DNA from: an uncultured Succinatimonas sp.
GTDB taxonomy: Bacteria; Pseudomonadota; Gammaproteobacteria; Enterobacterales; Succinivibrionaceae
Direction: 5' to 3'
DNA: 24,930 nt
NCBI RefSeq assembly: GCF_905203285.1
Contig: NZ_CAJKVK010000021.1
Span: forward strand, 1-24,930
Positions 8,277 to 16,091 of the stretch are shown here, piece after piece. Made by a program: the position numbers and the translations under genes. Position 1 is the first letter of the stretch. Each line of letters starts with the position of its first letter. A model generated the notes under the pieces. It saw only the letters and a list, made by a program, of their open reading frames with translations, did no database searches and had not been told where the DNA came from.

Positions 8277-8885
8277 GTGTTTAAATTTATAAAATATTTA
8301 GCTGCGGCAGCTTGTCTCTCTTATGCCTTGTCAGGCACGGCTCTTGCTGATGATAAAGCTGATTTAAAAGCAAAATTGAATGCCTTTAATGAATTTTCCG
8401 CTTCTTTTGTTCAAGAAGTAACGGATAAAAGCGGAAAAGAAGTTATGAATTCAAGCGGTATGCTAGCACTGAAGAAACCGGCTAAATTCATGCTGCATAC
8501 TCTTGATCCTGATGAACAGGTTTTATTTTGTTCTGGTAAAGATATTTATTTTTATGATCCTTTCGTCAATCAGGTCTCGATTTTTTCGCGCAGCGAGTTA
8601 AGCGCATCGCCTTTTATTCTTTTATCCGATATGTCGGATAATGTGTGGGCGAATTATGACGTTAGGCATGAAAACGGCGTTTATATTATTACCCCGAATC
8701 GTCAGGGAGATATAGTAAATTTAAGGTTGAGCTTTAAAGGATCCGATATTGATACGATCTCTCTTGTGATGAAAGACGGCAATCTTAATACTTATAAACT
8801 CTCAGACCGCAGACGATCTGCAGATCCGCATGTGTTTGAATATAAAATACCTGAGGATGCAGAGGTGGATGATGAGCGCCGCTAA
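8277..8885 (+). CDS. lolA: Outer-membrane lipoprotein carrier LolA
   Basis: LolA is the periplasmic chaperone that takes lipoproteins from the LolCDE complex in the inner membrane and hands them to LolB in the outer membrane. The 202-residue product (E. coli 203) starts with a signal peptide: MFKFIKYLAAAACLSYALSG with likely cleavage after ALA at 23-25. The mature part begins with ADLKAKLNAFNEFSASFVQEV, typical of the LolA fold, and contains the GMLALKKPAKF strand pair near 61-71. The start codon is GTG at 8277. GGAGG at 8265-8269, lying inside the last codons of ftsK, gives 7-base spacing. The gap to the ftsK stop is only two bases, so translation is probably coupled. The C-terminal codons overlap the start of rarA by 14 bases. 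Confidence 0.93.
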   Translation: MFKFIKYLAAAACLSYALSGTALADDKADLKAKLNAFNEFSASFVQEVTDKSGKEVMNSSGMLALKKPAKFMLHTLDPDEQVLFCSGKDIYFYDPFVNQVSIFSRSELSASPFILLSDMSDNVWANYDVRHENGVYIITPNRQGDIVNLRLSFKGSDIDTISLVMKDGNLNTYKLSDRRRSADPHVFEYKIPEDAEVDDERR

Positions 8886-10296
8886 CTACGATTTATTTTC
8901 CGATCTTAAAGTTGAAGCCGATAAAGAAGAAAAACAGGATACCGATGTTTCGCTATTCGTTCCGTTAGCTTCAAGAATGAGACCTAAGTCTTTGGATGAC
9001 TACATAGGCCAAAGCCATTTAATCGGTCCGGGGCGTCCTTTGCGGATGGCGCTTGAGCGTAAACAGTCTTATTCTATGATTTTTTGGGGACCTCCCGGGG
9101 TCGGAAAGACTACGCTTGCGCTTATTATTGCTAAAAGCTCGGGAGCGGTTTTAGAGCAGATTTCAGCGGTAACTGCCGGAGTCAAAGATATAAGAGCGGC
9201 GATCGATAGGGCTATGTCGCGTAAAAGACAAGGCGTGCGAACCGTATTATTTGTCGATGAGGTTCATCGTTTTAATAAATCTCAGCAGGACGCTTTTTTA
9301 CCCTATATAGAAAACGGCACTATTATTTTTATCGGTGCAACTACGGAAAATCCTTCTTTTGAATTAAATTCGGCTCTTTTATCCCGAGCCCGCGTCTATG
9401 TGCTTAAAAAATTAAGTCCAGAGGAGTTAAGAGAGCTTTTGCATCATGCGCTTAAGTCGGAAAAGGGACTTAAATCCGAGAATTTGATTCTTGCCGATAA
9501 AGTAGAGGATGCGCTTATCGATTTATCCGAAGGCGACGGCAGACATCTTTTGAATACTCTTGAGATGCTGGTTGATTTGGCGGCTCCTTATAAAGACGGT
9601 GCAAAAATCATCACCTTTGCCATGGTCGGAGCGGTAGCGGGCAGACGGCTTATCAAGTATGATAAAGGCGGTGACGCTTACTACGATTTAATTTCGGCTT
9701 TTCATAAGTCGGTGCGCGGCTCGGCTCCTGATGCTGCTTTGTATTGGTATGCAAGAATTCTGGCGGCAGGCGGCGATCCTTTATATGTGGCAAGAAGACT
9801 TTTGGCTATAGCGACTGAAGATGTGGGACTTGCCGATCCGCGGGCAATGCAGGTGGCGCTTAATGCCTGGGATATTTATGAGCGGGTGGGGGCTGCCGAA
9901 GGCGAAAGAGCGATAGCCGAAGCTGCGGTATATCTTGCGATAGCGCCTAAAAGCAACGCTTTATATACGGCATTTCATCAGGCTAAAGAAGATGCTGAAA
10001 AACTTCCTTCTTTTGATGTGCCTTTATATCTGCGTAATGCTCCGACTAAACTTATGGAAAACCTCGGTTATCACAAAGGTTATCGTTACGCTCACGATTT
10101 CCCTGGTGCATATGCGGCAGGAGAATGCTTTATGCCCGAGGAGCTTGACGGACGTACTTACTATAAGCCAAATGATCGCGGATTGGAGATTCAGCTTAAG
10201 GCAAAGCTTGATTATCTTAAGGATCTGGATAATAAAGCAATTGATCGCCGTTATCCTCCGGAACATCAAAACGAGGTTAAAAAACGTCTTGGCTAA
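8872..10296 (+). CDS. rarA: Replication-associated recombination protein A (RarA/MgsA), AAA+ ATPase
   Basis: RarA is a clamp-loader-like AAA+ ATPase that acts at stalled replication forks and single-strand gaps. With the chosen start it has 474 residues (E. coli 447). The motifs are intact: Walker A GPPGVGKT (73-80), Walker B LFVDE (126-130) followed by the RarA-type VHRFNKSQQDAFLP, sensor 1 GATTENPSFE (155-164), and an SRAR arginine-finger segment (171-174). The C-terminal tetramerisation domain includes GYRYAHDFPGAYAAGE. I chose ATG 8872 because GAGG (8862-8865) lies 6 bases before it; an ATG at 8869 is the alternative. The frame is open further upstream to 8830, but that part is inside lolA. 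The N-terminal 25 residues before the core are charged and not conserved. It is last in the ftsK-lolA-rarA cluster. Confidence 0.94.
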   Translation: MSAANYDLFSDLKVEADKEEKQDTDVSLFVPLASRMRPKSLDDYIGQSHLIGPGRPLRMALERKQSYSMIFWGPPGVGKTTLALIIAKSSGAVLEQISAVTAGVKDIRAAIDRAMSRKRQGVRTVLFVDEVHRFNKSQQDAFLPYIENGTIIFIGATTENPSFELNSALLSRARVYVLKKLSPEELRELLHHALKSEKGLKSENLILADKVEDALIDLSEGDGRHLLNTLEMLVDLAAPYKDGAKIITFAMVGAVAGRRLIKYDKGGDAYYDLISAFHKSVRGSAPDAALYWYARILAAGGDPLYVARRLLAIATEDVGLADPRAMQVALNAWDIYERVGAAEGERAIAEAAVYLAIAPKSNALYTAFHQAKEDAEKLPSFDVPLYLRNAPTKLMENLGYHKGYRYAHDFPGAYAAGECFMPEELDGRTYYKPNDRGLEIQLKAKLDYLKDLDNKAIDRRYPPEHQNEVKKRLG

Positions 10297-11087
10297 CCTA
10301 AGGTGGTATCTAAAAGCATCATGAGCACGAATCCTGCAAGTACTGCAATAGTACCAAGGTCGGAGTGCTCGCCTAATTTTGCTTCAGGGATCAGTTCCTC
10401 TACAACCACATACATCATGGCGCCTGCAGCAAAAGCAAGTGCCCAAGGGAGAAAAGGTACGAATTGTCCTGCAATGAGGATCACCAAAAGTGCCGCCACA
10501 GGCTCTGCAAGACCTGAAAAAGCTCCCATTAAAAAGGCTTTAAAACGGCTTTTTCCTGATGCATGCATCGGTAAAGATACTGCAGTTCCTTCAGGAATAT
10601 TTTGAATTCCCATACCTAAAGCAAGCGCAACGGCTGCAGACATCGCTTCAGGCGATCCTGCACTGTACGCAGCTGCAAAGCTTATGCCTACAGCCATTCC
10701 TTCAGGTATATTGTGAATAGTCACGGCCAAAAAGAGCAAAGAACTTTTATCAAGGTGTGATTTAGGTCCTTCAGGTGTTGTTGAATCAGGATGCAGGTGA
10801 GGCATTAAATGATCGAGTAAAAGCAGGAATAATGCACCTAAAATGAATCCTCCTGCAGCAGGAAGAGCCGGAATCTGTCCTAACTCTTGAGCTTTATCAA
10901 TTGCCGGAATCAAAAGGCTCCATACGGATGCCGCAATCATGATCCCCGCGGCAAATCCCAAAGACAACTTTGTCCATAATGAAGAAGGTTTGTTTTTAAA
11001 TAAAAAGACAAAAGCCGAGCCCAGAGCGGTCATGGCAAAAGTAAATGATGTGCCTAAAGCGGCGCTTAAATACGGTTCAGGGATCAT
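10293..11087 (-). CDS. ZIP family divalent metal transporter (GufA-like)
   Basis: ZIP proteins carry Zn2+, Mn2+ or Fe2+ into the cytoplasm across the inner membrane. The 264-residue product has eight likely membrane segments. The paired metal-binding motifs of the family are present: HNIPEG (125-130) in segment 4 and QNIPEG (162-167) in segment 5. GLAEP (192-196) and EELIPE (230-235) follow. The loop between segments 3 and 4 carries a short His/Asp cluster, DHLMPHLHPD (92-101), a likely metal sensor or delivery site. Length and motifs fit the GufA/ZupT group, but the metal cannot be read, so no symbol is assigned. The stop codon overlaps that of convergent rarA by three bases. It is divergent from ahpC, and a link between metal supply and peroxide stress is possible but is inference only. 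Confidence 0.93.
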   Translation of the reverse strand: MIPEPYLSAALGTSFTFAMTALGSAFVFLFKNKPSSLWTKLSLGFAAGIMIAASVWSLLIPAIDKAQELGQIPALPAAGGFILGALFLLLLDHLMPHLHPDSTTPEGPKSHLDKSSLLFLAVTIHNIPEGMAVGISFAAAYSAGSPEAMSAAVALALGMGIQNIPEGTAVSLPMHASGKSRFKAFLMGAFSGLAEPVAALLVILIAGQFVPFLPWALAFAAGAMMYVVVEELIPEAKLGEHSDLGTIAVLAGFVLMMLLDTTLG

Positions 11088-11186
11088 ATTTTTCTCTTAA
11101 TTGCATTTTTTTCTATTAACCGTTCTTTTTTGAAAAAAGTAAATCTCATTACTTGAAAAATATTTGCAAGAGAGACAGTTTTTCAA

Positions 11187-11230
11187 TTGCGAGCTAATCG
11201 CAACTAATGAATAAAGTTTTAAGTTAGAAT
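11187..11230 (+). promoter_or_regulatory. Candidate activator-dependent promoter of ahpC
   Basis: TAGAAT (11225-11230) precedes ahpC and resembles a -10 hexamer, giving a predicted start near 11237. No acceptable -35 hexamer lies 16-18 bases upstream. Instead a perfect inverted repeat TTGCGA-GCTAA-TCGCAA (11187-11203) is centred at about -42. That is the classic position of an activator that replaces -35 contacts. The repeat matches neither the CRP, FNR nor OxyR consensus that I know. Confidence 0.4.
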
Positions 11231-11289
11231 AGTCTCCGACAAAGAGATAAGGTCTCGATAAATTTAAATCTAAAATTAAGGAGCATTAA

Positions 11290-11853
11290 ATGTCTTTAAT
11301 CAATAAAGAAGTTGCTGATTTCACCGTCAAAGCCTACCAGAACGACAATTTCCACGATGTTTCTAAAAAAGACATTTTAGGTAAGTGGTCCGTTTTCTTC
11401 TTCTATCCTGCAGATTTCACTTTCGTTTGCCCGACTGAACTTGCAGACTTAGCTGATAAATACGAAGAGTTCAAAAAGATCGGCTGCGAAATTTTCTCCG
11501 TTTCCTGCGATTCTCATTTCGTTCACAAAGCATGGCACGATGCTTCCGATACCATCAAGAAGCTTCAGTATCCGATGCTTGCTGATCCTAATCATCAGCT
11601 TTCCCGTGATTTCCAGGTTCTCATTGAGAACGACGGCATGTCAGAACGCGGTACTTTCGTTGTAAACCCTGAAGGCAAGATTGTTGCATACGAAGTTGTA
11701 GCAGGCAATATCGGTCGTAACGCAGATGAACTTTTACGCCGCGTAGAGGCTTTACAGTTCGTCGCCGAGCACGGTGATCAGGTTTGCCCGGCCAAGTGGC
11801 AGCCCGGCGCAAAGACCTTAAAACCGGGTCTTGATTTAGTCGGTAAGCTTTAA
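11290..11853 (+). CDS. ahpC: Alkyl hydroperoxide reductase subunit C (typical 2-Cys peroxiredoxin)
   Basis: AhpC reduces hydrogen peroxide, organic hydroperoxides and peroxynitrite in the cytoplasm. The product has 187 residues, the same length as E. coli AhpC. The peroxidatic cysteine is Cys47 in FVCPTE (45-50) and the resolving cysteine is Cys166 in VCPAKW (165-170), both at the E. coli positions. The GGLG-type loop and the YF-like C-terminal features of floppy, easily over-oxidised enzymes are not obvious: the C-terminus ends LKPGLDLVGKL. AAGGAG at 11278-11283 is a strong ribosome site with 6-base spacing. The downstream AhpF-like gene is the expected electron donor, although a terminator separates the two. 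Confidence 0.97.
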   Translation: MSLINKEVADFTVKAYQNDNFHDVSKKDILGKWSVFFFYPADFTFVCPTELADLADKYEEFKKIGCEIFSVSCDSHFVHKAWHDASDTIKKLQYPMLADPNHQLSRDFQVLIENDGMSERGTFVVNPEGKIVAYEVVAGNIGRNADELLRRVEALQFVAEHGDQVCPAKWQPGAKTLKPGLDLVGKL

Positions 11854-11887
11854 TTGATAAAGTTAACTAAGTTCACTTTTTGAAAAT

Positions 11888-11920
11888 AAAGGCTCTTCCC
11901 CCATAAGGCAGAGCCTTTTT
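11888..11920 (+). terminator. Rho-independent terminator of ahpC
   Basis: A 9-bp stem AAAGGCTCT/AGAGCCTTT (11888-11896 with 11910-11918) has a 13-base loop and runs into a T tract. It begins 34 bases after the ahpC stop. It should make ahpC mRNA more abundant than the reductase message, a common arrangement in ahpCF loci. Confidence 0.85.
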
Positions 11921-11965
11921 CAGTTGTAAGATAGTCTTTAATATCAGACAAATTAAGGATTAAAG

Positions 11966-13603
11966 ATGTCAAATAATGAATTATATGATGCCGTTATCGT
12001 AGGCGGCGGACCTGCAGGACTAACCGCGGCTTTGTATTTGGCAAGAGCCCGTTATCGCGTTTTGGTAATTGAAAAAGATCGTTTCGGCGGACAAATTACC
12101 ATTACTCATGAAGTGGTTAATTATCCCGGTGTTGAAAAAACGAGCGGAGAGGCTTTAACTGAAACTATGCGTCGTCAGGCGCAGAATTTCGGAGCCGAAT
12201 TCCTTTTGGCTGAAGTTACCGATTTAAAGCTTGACGGTGATATCAAAACCGTTGTGACAAGCCGCGGTACTTTAAGAGCTTTTTCCGTGATGATTGCAAC
12301 CGGCGCTAATCCGCGCCGCGTCGGCTTTAACGGTGAAGATGAATTCCGCGGCCGCGGCGTGGCTTACTGCGCCACTTGCGACGGTGAGTTCTTTACCGGT
12401 AAAGAATTATTGGTAATAGGCGGCGGTTTTGCTTCTGCAGAGGAGTCGATGTTCCTTACCCGTTATGCTTCAAAAGTGACGATTTTAGTGCGTAAAGATG
12501 CTTTCTCCTGCGCAAAGAGCATCGCTGACGAAGTTATGGAACATCCTAAGATCACCGTGTTGTTTAACCATGAGCTTGTAGGTGTGGAAGGCAATGACAT
12601 GGGCATTGTCAGCGCCACATTGCTTAATAATAAGACCAATGCAACCGACGAGTATCGTGCTGCAGGGGACGACACTTTCGGCGTCTTTGTGTTTGCCGGA
12701 TACGTGCCTAACACCACATTGGTTAAAGATAAAGTAGCCCTTAACGAACAGGGGTACATTATTACCGATGACAACAAGGAAACTAATGTAAAAGGCGTTT
12801 TTGCCGGCGGCGATGTATGTATTAAACCGCTGCGCCAGGTAGTAACTGCCGTAGCCGACGGTGCGCTTGCCGCTTGTGCAATGGAAAAACGCGCGGCTAT
12901 GATGCATGAAAAAACCGGTCTTGTCCCCGAAGTTCCAAATGCTACCCGCAAAGCTCCTGAAGAAAGCCGTGCTTCTTTGGCTCCTGAACCTGAAAATGAC
13001 GGTAAGTTTGTCAGCGCGGATATGATCCCTCAATTAAATGCCGTATTTGAGAGAATGGAAAGCAAGCTTATCTTAGAGGTTAGAACCGATGCTTCTGAGA
13101 AATCGGCAGAGCTTGTCGGCGCGATGCAGGAACTTGCAGCCCTTACCGATAAACTTGAGGTTAAGACGGTTGAAGGTGGAGAAAACACCCCGGTCGTGCG
13201 CCTGTTAAAAGCTGACGGTACGTTTAGCGGTCTTGCTTTCCACGGAGTGCCGGGCGGACATGAGTTTACTTCATTTATTTTAGGCTTATATAACGCCGCG
13301 GGTCCCGGTCAGCAGATTGATGACGCGGACAAGGCAAAGGCCATGGCTATAGATAAGGAGATTTCACTTAAGATTTTGATTTCCCTGTCCTGCACCATGT
13401 GCCCTGATTTGGTAGTTGCCGCACAGCGTCTTGCTTCACTTAACGATAAAGTTAAGGCTGAAGTTTACGACGTTAACTTGTTCCCTGAACTTAGAAGCAA
13501 GTATAAAGTCATGTCGGTACCGTGCCTTGTCGTAAATGACAGTGATGTAAGTTTCGGACGCAAGAATTTAAGTGAGCTTTTAGAACACTTGTCAAAGATC
13601 TAA
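11966..13603 (+). CDS. AhpF-homologous FAD-dependent peroxiredoxin reductase with permuted domain order
   Basis: This is a probable electron donor for AhpC, passing reducing power from NAD(P)H through FAD and two CxxC centres. The 545 residues split in two. Residues 1-310 form a thioredoxin-reductase unit with FAD motif GGGPAGL (13-19), redox pair CATC (135-138), nucleotide motif GGGFASAEE (152-160) and GGDVC (281-285). After a Pro/Ala/Glu-rich linker (about 315-350) come two thioredoxin folds like the AhpF N-terminal domain, including HGVPGGHEFTS (426-436), CTMC (476-479) and a cis-Pro segment VMSVPC (515-520). In E. coli AhpF these folds come first. From memory this matches the family modelled as TIGR03143 (AhpF homologue beside a sole AhpC). 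AAGGA at 11955-11959 sets the start. Preference for NADH or NADPH is unclear. Confidence 0.92.
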   Translation: MSNNELYDAVIVGGGPAGLTAALYLARARYRVLVIEKDRFGGQITITHEVVNYPGVEKTSGEALTETMRRQAQNFGAEFLLAEVTDLKLDGDIKTVVTSRGTLRAFSVMIATGANPRRVGFNGEDEFRGRGVAYCATCDGEFFTGKELLVIGGGFASAEESMFLTRYASKVTILVRKDAFSCAKSIADEVMEHPKITVLFNHELVGVEGNDMGIVSATLLNNKTNATDEYRAAGDDTFGVFVFAGYVPNTTLVKDKVALNEQGYIITDDNKETNVKGVFAGGDVCIKPLRQVVTAVADGALAACAMEKRAAMMHEKTGLVPEVPNATRKAPEESRASLAPEPENDGKFVSADMIPQLNAVFERMESKLILEVRTDASEKSAELVGAMQELAALTDKLEVKTVEGGENTPVVRLLKADGTFSGLAFHGVPGGHEFTSFILGLYNAAGPGQQIDDADKAKAMAIDKEISLKILISLSCTMCPDLVVAAQRLASLNDKVKAEVYDVNLFPELRSKYKVMSVPCLVVNDSDVSFGRKNLSELLEHLSKI

Positions 13604-13631
13604 AAAAATAATCTGATTTTGCGTACAATGA

Positions 13632-13669
13632 AAAGGTCTGCACTTTAATCTGCAGACCTTTAATTTTTT
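13632..13669 (+). terminator. Rho-independent terminator of the AhpF-like gene
   Basis: A perfect 11-bp stem AAAGGTCTGCA/TGCAGACCTTT (13632-13642 with 13651-13661) has an 8-base loop and is followed by AATTTTTT. It lies 28 bases after the stop codon. Only 37 bases separate it from the next start codon, so the promoter of the frsA operon must lie within or very near the terminator, or the operon is partly fed by readthrough. I could not identify a convincing promoter there. Confidence 0.87.
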
Positions 13670-13706
13670 AGGGTTTTAAGATTCAACTCAATTCCGGAGC
13701 TTATGC

Positions 13707-14978
13707 ATGGAAGAAAACAGCGATCTTAATTTAAGTCAAATCTTATTTAAGCCGCAGCCTAATTATATTGAAACGTCGCTTATCTCAAATTCAGGGGCGG
13801 CTGTCCCGGATATTGCTTTAAGACCTTATTCAGGATCCGGCTTTCATGCAAATTGGTATCGACCGCTTAATCGTTATATGTGGTCATGGATGGGCGGAAA
13901 TCCTCTTGATATTGAGGAAGCTCTGGCAAATATAGCTTGCTCTGAGGAAAAAAGAAGCAGGGAAAATATGTTTGATACCGTATCTTTATACGGTCCTGGC
14001 AATTGGATTTACGAGTTTGCAAGCATTGCGCAAAAAAGAATTTTAATGGCTAAAAAGGCTATTGAAGATAATAAATTTGAGCTTGCAAGCCATCAATATC
14101 GTATGGCGTCACGTTATTTTGCCATTGCCGCTTATCCGAATTTAAAAGGAGACGTTCTTGCAGCAGAATCTTCTATGTACGGGCGAAAAGCTTATCGTGA
14201 AATTTTCGTTAACTCCAAAAGATGCGGGTATTATTCTGAAGAGGAGTTTACGGTAAGAGGCAAGAAAGTTATCGGTTATCTGCACAGTCCCGATAATAAG
14301 GATTTGCATCCCTGCGTAGTGATGCTCGGCGCTTATGATCAGACTGCAACCGACTTTTTCCGTATCTTTAATGATGAATTAAGGCCATTGGGTATCGCTG
14401 CTTTCGTGGTAGATATGCCGGGTCTTGGCAACAGTGCAAATCTTATTCTTGATGAAAATTATTCGGAAATCGCCGAAAATGCTATTTTGCATTTAAAAGA
14501 GAAAGTTAAGTTTATTGATTCAACAAAAATCGGGCTGTTCGGTTTGCACTTAAGTGCCGCAGCTGCAGTGAGACTTGCAGTTTTACGTACTGATTTGGTT
14601 AATGGTCTTGTGGTGCTTGATCCGACCGTACATAATATTTTTACTAATGTAAATTATTTGTCGGGTGCCCCTTTATGTTTGCGTTCATCCATAGCCAATC
14701 GCTTAAATGCCGATGCATCAAATTGGGATACTTTGATGCCGCAGCTGCAGATTTTATCTTTAAAACAGCAAGGATTGCTGTCATCTTCAGGAAAGTGCCC
14801 GGTTAATTGCTGCGTAGCCGTTTCTGACGGTGACAGACCTTTAGTTGATGATGCTCATGCGGTAGCTGACGCATTCAGGCACAATGATTTTGTTGACTTC
14901 AAGGAAGCCTCTGCCGATTTATCTTTTGCCAGAGCTTCAAAACTTGTCGGAAAGTTTTTTAAAGAGCAATTTACATAA
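13707..14978 (+). CDS. frsA: FrsA family alpha/beta-hydrolase-fold protein
   Basis: FrsA (YafA) is a cytoplasmic alpha/beta-hydrolase-fold protein. In enteric bacteria it binds unphosphorylated EIIA-Glc and affects the balance of fermentation and respiration. Its enzymatic activity is disputed. The 423 residues match E. coli FrsA (414) from end to end. N-terminal marks are ILFKPQPNYIETS, WYRPLNRYMWSW (50-61) and GNWIYEFAS (98-106). The hydrolase fold follows, with VVDMPGLGNSAN (234-245). The nucleophile elbow reads GLHLS (279-283), with His281 where Ser would sit in a GxSxG motif; E. coli FrsA has Arg there, so a serine-hydrolase mechanism is unlikely. GGAG (13696-13699) lies 7 bases before the ATG. 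It is first in an operon with proB and proA, with only three bases to proB. The frsA-proBA neighbourhood is shared with E. coli, where crl and phoE lie between them. Confidence 0.92.
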   Translation: MEENSDLNLSQILFKPQPNYIETSLISNSGAAVPDIALRPYSGSGFHANWYRPLNRYMWSWMGGNPLDIEEALANIACSEEKRSRENMFDTVSLYGPGNWIYEFASIAQKRILMAKKAIEDNKFELASHQYRMASRYFAIAAYPNLKGDVLAAESSMYGRKAYREIFVNSKRCGYYSEEEFTVRGKKVIGYLHSPDNKDLHPCVVMLGAYDQTATDFFRIFNDELRPLGIAAFVVDMPGLGNSANLILDENYSEIAENAILHLKEKVKFIDSTKIGLFGLHLSAAAAVRLAVLRTDLVNGLVVLDPTVHNIFTNVNYLSGAPLCLRSSIANRLNADASNWDTLMPQLQILSLKQQGLLSSSGKCPVNCCVAVSDGDRPLVDDAHAVADAFRHNDFVDFKEASADLSFARASKLVGKFFKEQFT

Positions 14979-14981
14979 GTT

Positions 14982-16088
14982 ATGAATAAAACCATAGTCA
15001 TTAAGTTAGGCAGCAGTACTTTAACCTTAGGATCAAAGCATTTAAACCGCGCGCATATGCTTGAAGTGGTAAGGGTAATTGCCGGGCTTAAAAAGGCAGG
15101 ATATAAGGTAGTTTTAGTATCATCAGGTGCTGTCGCTGCAGGACGGGAATTATTAGGTGATCCGCAGTTGCCTTCAGTTTTAAGTTCAAAACAGCTTTTA
15201 GCTTCGGTAGGGCAGGGGCGGCTTATTGAAATATGGGAAAGCCTTTTTGCTATTTATGATATTCATATCGGACAGATCCTTTTAACCGGAGCCGATCTTG
15301 ATGACAGGGAGCGCTTTTTAAACGCGCGCGATACTTTAAAGGCCTTGCTTGATTTTAATATCGTTCCCGTGATTAATGAAAATGACGCGGTGTGCATTCA
15401 GGAAATAAAAGTAGGTGACAATGATAACCTTGCGGCAATTTCAGGAATTCTTGCCGAAGCCTCGCAGGTTATTTTATTTACCGATCAAAAAGGGCTTTAC
15501 ACTAAAGATCCGCGTAAGTTTAAATATGCCAAGCTGATTAAAGAAGTTCATGAGATTACCGATGAGATATATGCCCTTGCTGGAGGAGCCGGAACCTCTT
15601 TAGGAACCGGCGGCATGGCAACTAAGATTAAGGCGGCGTCAACGGCGCTTAAAGCCGGAATGGAACTTATTATCGCCTCGGGTGCAAAACCTGAAATCGT
15701 TTTTGATTTGGTAAAAGGGGAAGGCGAGGCTACTTTCTTTAAGCCGACGCATTCTCCTTTGATGGTGAAAAAATTATGGCTTTCAACGATGGCCAAAAGC
15801 TCCGGACAGATTGTTATTGATGACGGGGCCAAAGATGCAATCGTTAAAAAAGGAGCAAGTTTGCTTCCTTCGGGCATAATAAAAGTAACTGGCGAGTTTT
15901 ATCGCGGATCAATTGTTACTTTGTGCGATTTGTCCGGTAGGAAATTGGCTAAGGGCATAAGTCGTTATTCATTTGATGAAGTTGATCGCATTAAAAGAAA
16001 AAAATCTCAGGATATTGATGCTATTTTAGGATTTGATCACGGGGCGGTCGTGGTTCACCGCGATGATTTGGTTGTTTTAGGATCGTAA
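14982..16088 (+). CDS. proB: Glutamate 5-kinase ProB
   Basis: ProB phosphorylates L-glutamate to gamma-glutamyl phosphate, the first and feedback-inhibited step of proline synthesis. The 368 residues (E. coli 367) form an amino-acid-kinase domain (1 to about 255) and a C-terminal PUA domain (about 275-355). Motifs seen are KLGSSTL (8-14), VSSGAVAAGR (46-55), NENDAV (132-137), GDNDNLAA (145-152) and GTGGMATKIKAA (208-219), which covers the phosphate- and glutamate-binding loops. The start lies three bases after the frsA stop. The ribosome site is poor (AAAGAG, about 15 bases away), so translation is probably coupled to frsA. The proA gene follows without any gap. Confidence 0.96.
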   Translation: MNKTIVIKLGSSTLTLGSKHLNRAHMLEVVRVIAGLKKAGYKVVLVSSGAVAAGRELLGDPQLPSVLSSKQLLASVGQGRLIEIWESLFAIYDIHIGQILLTGADLDDRERFLNARDTLKALLDFNIVPVINENDAVCIQEIKVGDNDNLAAISGILAEASQVILFTDQKGLYTKDPRKFKYAKLIKEVHEITDEIYALAGGAGTSLGTGGMATKIKAASTALKAGMELIIASGAKPEIVFDLVKGEGEATFFKPTHSPLMVKKLWLSTMAKSSGQIVIDDGAKDAIVKKGASLLPSGIIKVTGEFYRGSIVTLCDLSGRKLAKGISRYSFDEVDRIKRKKSQDIDAILGFDHGAVVVHRDDLVVLGS

Positions 16089-16091
16089 GTG

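Noticed and set aside
8830..8871. Extended N-terminus for rarA within lolA
   Set aside because: The extra residues are out-of-frame translation of lolA, and the only good ribosome site (8862-8865) serves the ATG at 8872.
11125..11139. CTTTTTT-G-AAAAAAG palindrome between the ZIP gene and ahpC
   Set aside because: It consists of homopolymer arms with no loop, a frequent chance product in AT-rich DNA, and it is not positioned clearly relative to either promoter.
12463..13033. Two long leftward frames antisense to the AhpF-like gene
   Set aside because: Both are covered by a well-conserved flavoprotein on the other strand and show no family pattern; they are shadows of its codon usage.
15210..15217. 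A perfect KOPS octamer GGGCAGGG in proB
   Set aside because: It falls on a conserved Gly-Gln-Gly coding segment of proB. A single occurrence carries no information about chromosome polarity.
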